This document shows, one piece after another, positions 4,685 to 6,237 of a stretch of 6,237 nt of DNA (position 1 is its first letter; each line of letters opens with the position of its first letter). The notes below the pieces were generated by a model. It did not search any database and was not told the DNA's origin. It was given only the letters and a program-made list of their open reading frames with translations. The stretch comes from Candidatus Parcubacteria bacterium (lineage in GTDB: Bacteria > Patescibacteriota > Minisyncoccia > Phycocordibacterales > SBAW01). The position numbers were made by a program, and so were the translations under genes. Where the stretch lies: NCBI GenBank assembly GCA_019661855.1, contig JAIFWM010000041.1:1-6237 (forward strand). The letters run 5' to 3'.

Positions 4685-5887
4685 TTAGTGGAGCGCTTGC
4701 TCACCAGCTTTGTAGACATCGCCGGCGCCCATGGTAAAAGCGACATTGTCGGGGCCGAGGGTGCGTAGGACTTGAGTTGCTTCGTCTAACCCGCTTACTG
4801 CTTGGGCATGACCGATGTTGGCAACAGCTTCCGCAAGTGCTATGTGTGAGACCGATGGAATTGGCATTTCACGCGCTGCATAGACGGGCAAAATGTATGC
4901 AAAATCGGCTTGAGCTAACGCCCCCACAAAACCTTGCCACAAGTCGCGCGTGCGTGAGTAGAGATGAGGGTGAAAGAAAACTATAATTTTTTTGCCAGGA
5001 AACTTTTGCCGAGCGGCTTTAATAGTTTTTTCTATAGCGGTCGGATGGTGAGCGTAGTCATCGTAAAGTTCTGCACCAGCGGGAAGTGTCCCCTTATGTT
5101 CGAAGCGACGCCAGGTGCCTTTGAATGCCGAAAGCGACGCATTGAGTTGAATATCGGACACATCGGGACAAATAGCTTTGACCGCAGCTTTGGCAGCCTG
5201 AGCGTTTTGCATATTAAATTCGCCGGGAGTCAAAAGCTCGGGAACTTTTTCGCCTGTGTACACACGTTCGTCTATTACAATCTGTGCCTGGCTTTTAGCC
5301 TCGGCAAACGCTGCATCAAAATCTGAAGCAGTTTTGAAAAAGTCAGTGTGGTCCCACTCTATATTGGTAACGACCAACACCTCGGGATGAAATACTAAAA
5401 AGTGATTGCGGTACTCGCACGCCTCCACCACAAACAAATCCGACTTCCCTGCTCTAAAATTACTTCCCCACTCTGAAACAAGTGAGCCGACAATGACGGT
5501 TGGATCTTTGCCGGCGTCGACCAAGATTTTGCCTATCATCGCAGTGGTGGTTGTTTTGCCGTGTGTACCCGCCACTGCAACAACGCGCTTGCCCTCGGCA
5601 GCTTTGCCTAGAGCCTCGAAGTAAGACATTTGAGGAAGCGTGCTTTGCCGTTCGGGATTTTCCGGAGGCACTGCATCGCTGTAGACGATTAAGTCGGCCT
5701 CACTACTGACATTGTCGGCACTTTGACCAATAGTGACTTTAATACCCTTGGCCTCGAGCATTTTGGTCGTGGGAGACTCCTCGCGGTCGGAGCCGGTAAC
5801 CACTGCATCTTGGTTGAGGTAGAATTGGGCAAGAGCGGACATGCCGATGCCGCCGATGCCTATCATATGTATGTGTTTGCCTTTCAT
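4685..5887 (-). CDS. murC: UDP-N-acetylmuramate--L-alanine ligase MurC, compact form
   Basis: MurC joins L-alanine to UDP-N-acetylmuramic acid using ATP, the first step of stem-peptide assembly in the cytoplasm. The 400 residues show all three Mur-ligase domains. The N-terminal UDP-binding domain has MIGIGGIGMSALA (8-20). The central ATPase domain has AGTHGKTTTT (106-115, P-loop), EACEYR (155-160) and NIEWDHTD (175-182). The C-terminal domain has WRRFE (259-263), YDDYAHHPT (275-283), HPHLYSRTRDLW (306-317) and GAGD (387-390). The length is below the usual 450-490; the shortening is mainly in the central domain between WDHTDFF and LTPGEFNMQNA, where the region is brief but in frame. The start is fixed by the ATGA overlap with murD, implying coupled translation; no Shine-Dalgarno is needed or seen. 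Confidence 0.96.
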   Translation of the reverse strand: MKGKHIHMIGIGGIGMSALAQFYLNQDAVVTGSDREESPTTKMLEAKGIKVTIGQSADNVSSEADLIVYSDAVPPENPERQSTLPQMSYFEALGKAAEGKRVVAVAGTHGKTTTTAMIGKILVDAGKDPTVIVGSLVSEWGSNFRAGKSDLFVVEACEYRNHFLVFHPEVLVVTNIEWDHTDFFKTASDFDAAFAEAKSQAQIVIDERVYTGEKVPELLTPGEFNMQNAQAAKAAVKAICPDVSDIQLNASLSAFKGTWRRFEHKGTLPAGAELYDDYAHHPTAIEKTIKAARQKFPGKKIIVFFHPHLYSRTRDLWQGFVGALAQADFAYILPVYAAREMPIPSVSHIALAEAVANIGHAQAVSGLDEATQVLRTLGPDNVAFTMGAGDVYKAGEQALH

Positions 5888-6237
5888 AATGCTTTGACTT
5901 GCGCCAAGAATTGATCGTTGCGGTCGTACTCGTTTTTAAATAAACCAAACGAGGCGAAGGCTGGAGAGAAAAGAAGAATGTCGCCAGGTGTAGCTAATTT
6001 GAAGGCATCTGCTACAGCTTCTGACATGACTTGATATATCAAGTCACTACTAGGATTCACTTTTTTAGTGCCAGAGCCATCTAACCATAATACCTTCTTA
6101 CATTTCTTAATTTCCTCAAGAAAAACACTGAGATCTAACCCTTTGTCGGCACCGCCAGCTATTAAGATTATAGGCGCATTAAAACTCTTGAGCGCAGCCA
6201 AAGTTGCCTCTGGAGTAGTGGCGTTGTTGTCGTTATA
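5884..6237 (-). CDS. murD: UDP-N-acetylmuramoylalanine--D-glutamate ligase MurD, C-terminal part (5' end beyond window)
   Basis: MurD adds D-glutamate to UDP-MurNAc-L-Ala, the step after MurC. Only the last 117 residues are in the window; the frame is open to the right-hand edge. The visible part is the C-terminal ligase domain: YNDNNATTPEATLAAL at the edge (family pattern ND-s-AT-PEAT), IILIAGGADKGLDL, VLWLDGSGTKK, and LLFSPAFASFGLFKNEYDR (family SPA-aSFD-F-n-E-RG). Two positions vary from the classic motif: Cys to Phe in SPAFAS, and Asp to Gly after SF. The stop codon overlaps the murC start in ATGA. An internal TTG at 6201 is not the start, because the homology continues upstream. Confidence 0.92.
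   Translation of the reverse strand, partial: YNDNNATTPEATLAALKSFNAPIILIAGGADKGLDLSVFLEEIKKCKKVLWLDGSGTKKVNPSSDLIYQVMSEAVADAFKLATPGDILLFSPAFASFGLFKNEYDRNDQFLAQVKAL

Noticed and set aside
4964..5326. Plus-strand open frame of 120 codons
   Set aside because: Antisense to murC with no supporting motif or ribosome site.
6199..6201. TTG as a start codon for the gene at the right edge
   Set aside because: The MurD pattern NNATTPEATLAAL runs through this codon to the window edge, so it is an internal Leu codon of a truncated gene.
1..6237. CRISPR array, tRNA or rRNA gene, or insertion sequence
   Set aside because: No spaced direct repeats, cloverleaf-like elements, rRNA segments or transposase-like frames were seen on either strand.

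Overview
The window looks like a piece of a Patescibacteria (CPR) genome, most likely from a Parcubacteria-type lineage. This rests on my recollection of families, not on a search. The supporting signs are the compact layout, several proteins shorter than their usual relatives, a VirB4/HerA-like ATPase of the type common in CPR genomes, small CPR-style membrane proteins, and cell-wall enzymes with CPR-like sequence. Base composition is moderate. There are no tRNA or rRNA genes, no CRISPR array and no recognisable insertion sequence.

Layout, read on the minus strand from right to left. The window opens with the 3' end of murD (5884-6237, cut by the window edge), joined to murC (4685-5887) by an ATGA overlap. 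A small gap region (4601-4684) holds three consecutive hairpins. One is a good rho-independent terminator for the only plus-strand gene, a 65-residue zinc-ribbon protein (4403-4600). That gene converges on murC and diverges from rsmI. A second minus-strand cluster follows: rsmI (3645-4292), a small two-helix membrane protein (3359-3622), a secreted or membrane-anchored protein of unknown function with TIM-barrel-like appearance (2257-3393), a membrane-anchored fusion of an L,D-transpeptidase and a D,D-carboxypeptidase (725-2233), and the start of a VirB4/HerA-like ATPase (1-701) that is broken by an internal deletion and frameshift.

How the genes fit together. MurD and MurC add D-Glu and L-Ala to the peptidoglycan stem peptide in the cytoplasm. 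The fusion enzyme would act outside the membrane: its carboxypeptidase half can trim pentapeptides to the tetrapeptides that its transpeptidase half uses as donors. The unknown secreted protein and the small membrane protein lie beside it and may also work at the envelope, but this is inference from position only. RsmI modifies 16S rRNA and is the odd one out by function.

The most interesting regulatory pattern is that three minus-strand genes (rsmI, the transpeptidase fusion and the ATPase) have no Shine-Dalgarno but carry an extended -10 box (TGnTAnnnT) only 6-7 nt before the ATG, as expected for leaderless mRNAs. A fourth gene has a similar box 9 nt upstream. The plus-strand zinc-ribbon gene is the opposite case, with a leader and a strong GGAGGAG Shine-Dalgarno. 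Three successive intergenic gaps in the rsmI cluster are 22-23 nt long, and each seems just large enough to hold such a promoter.
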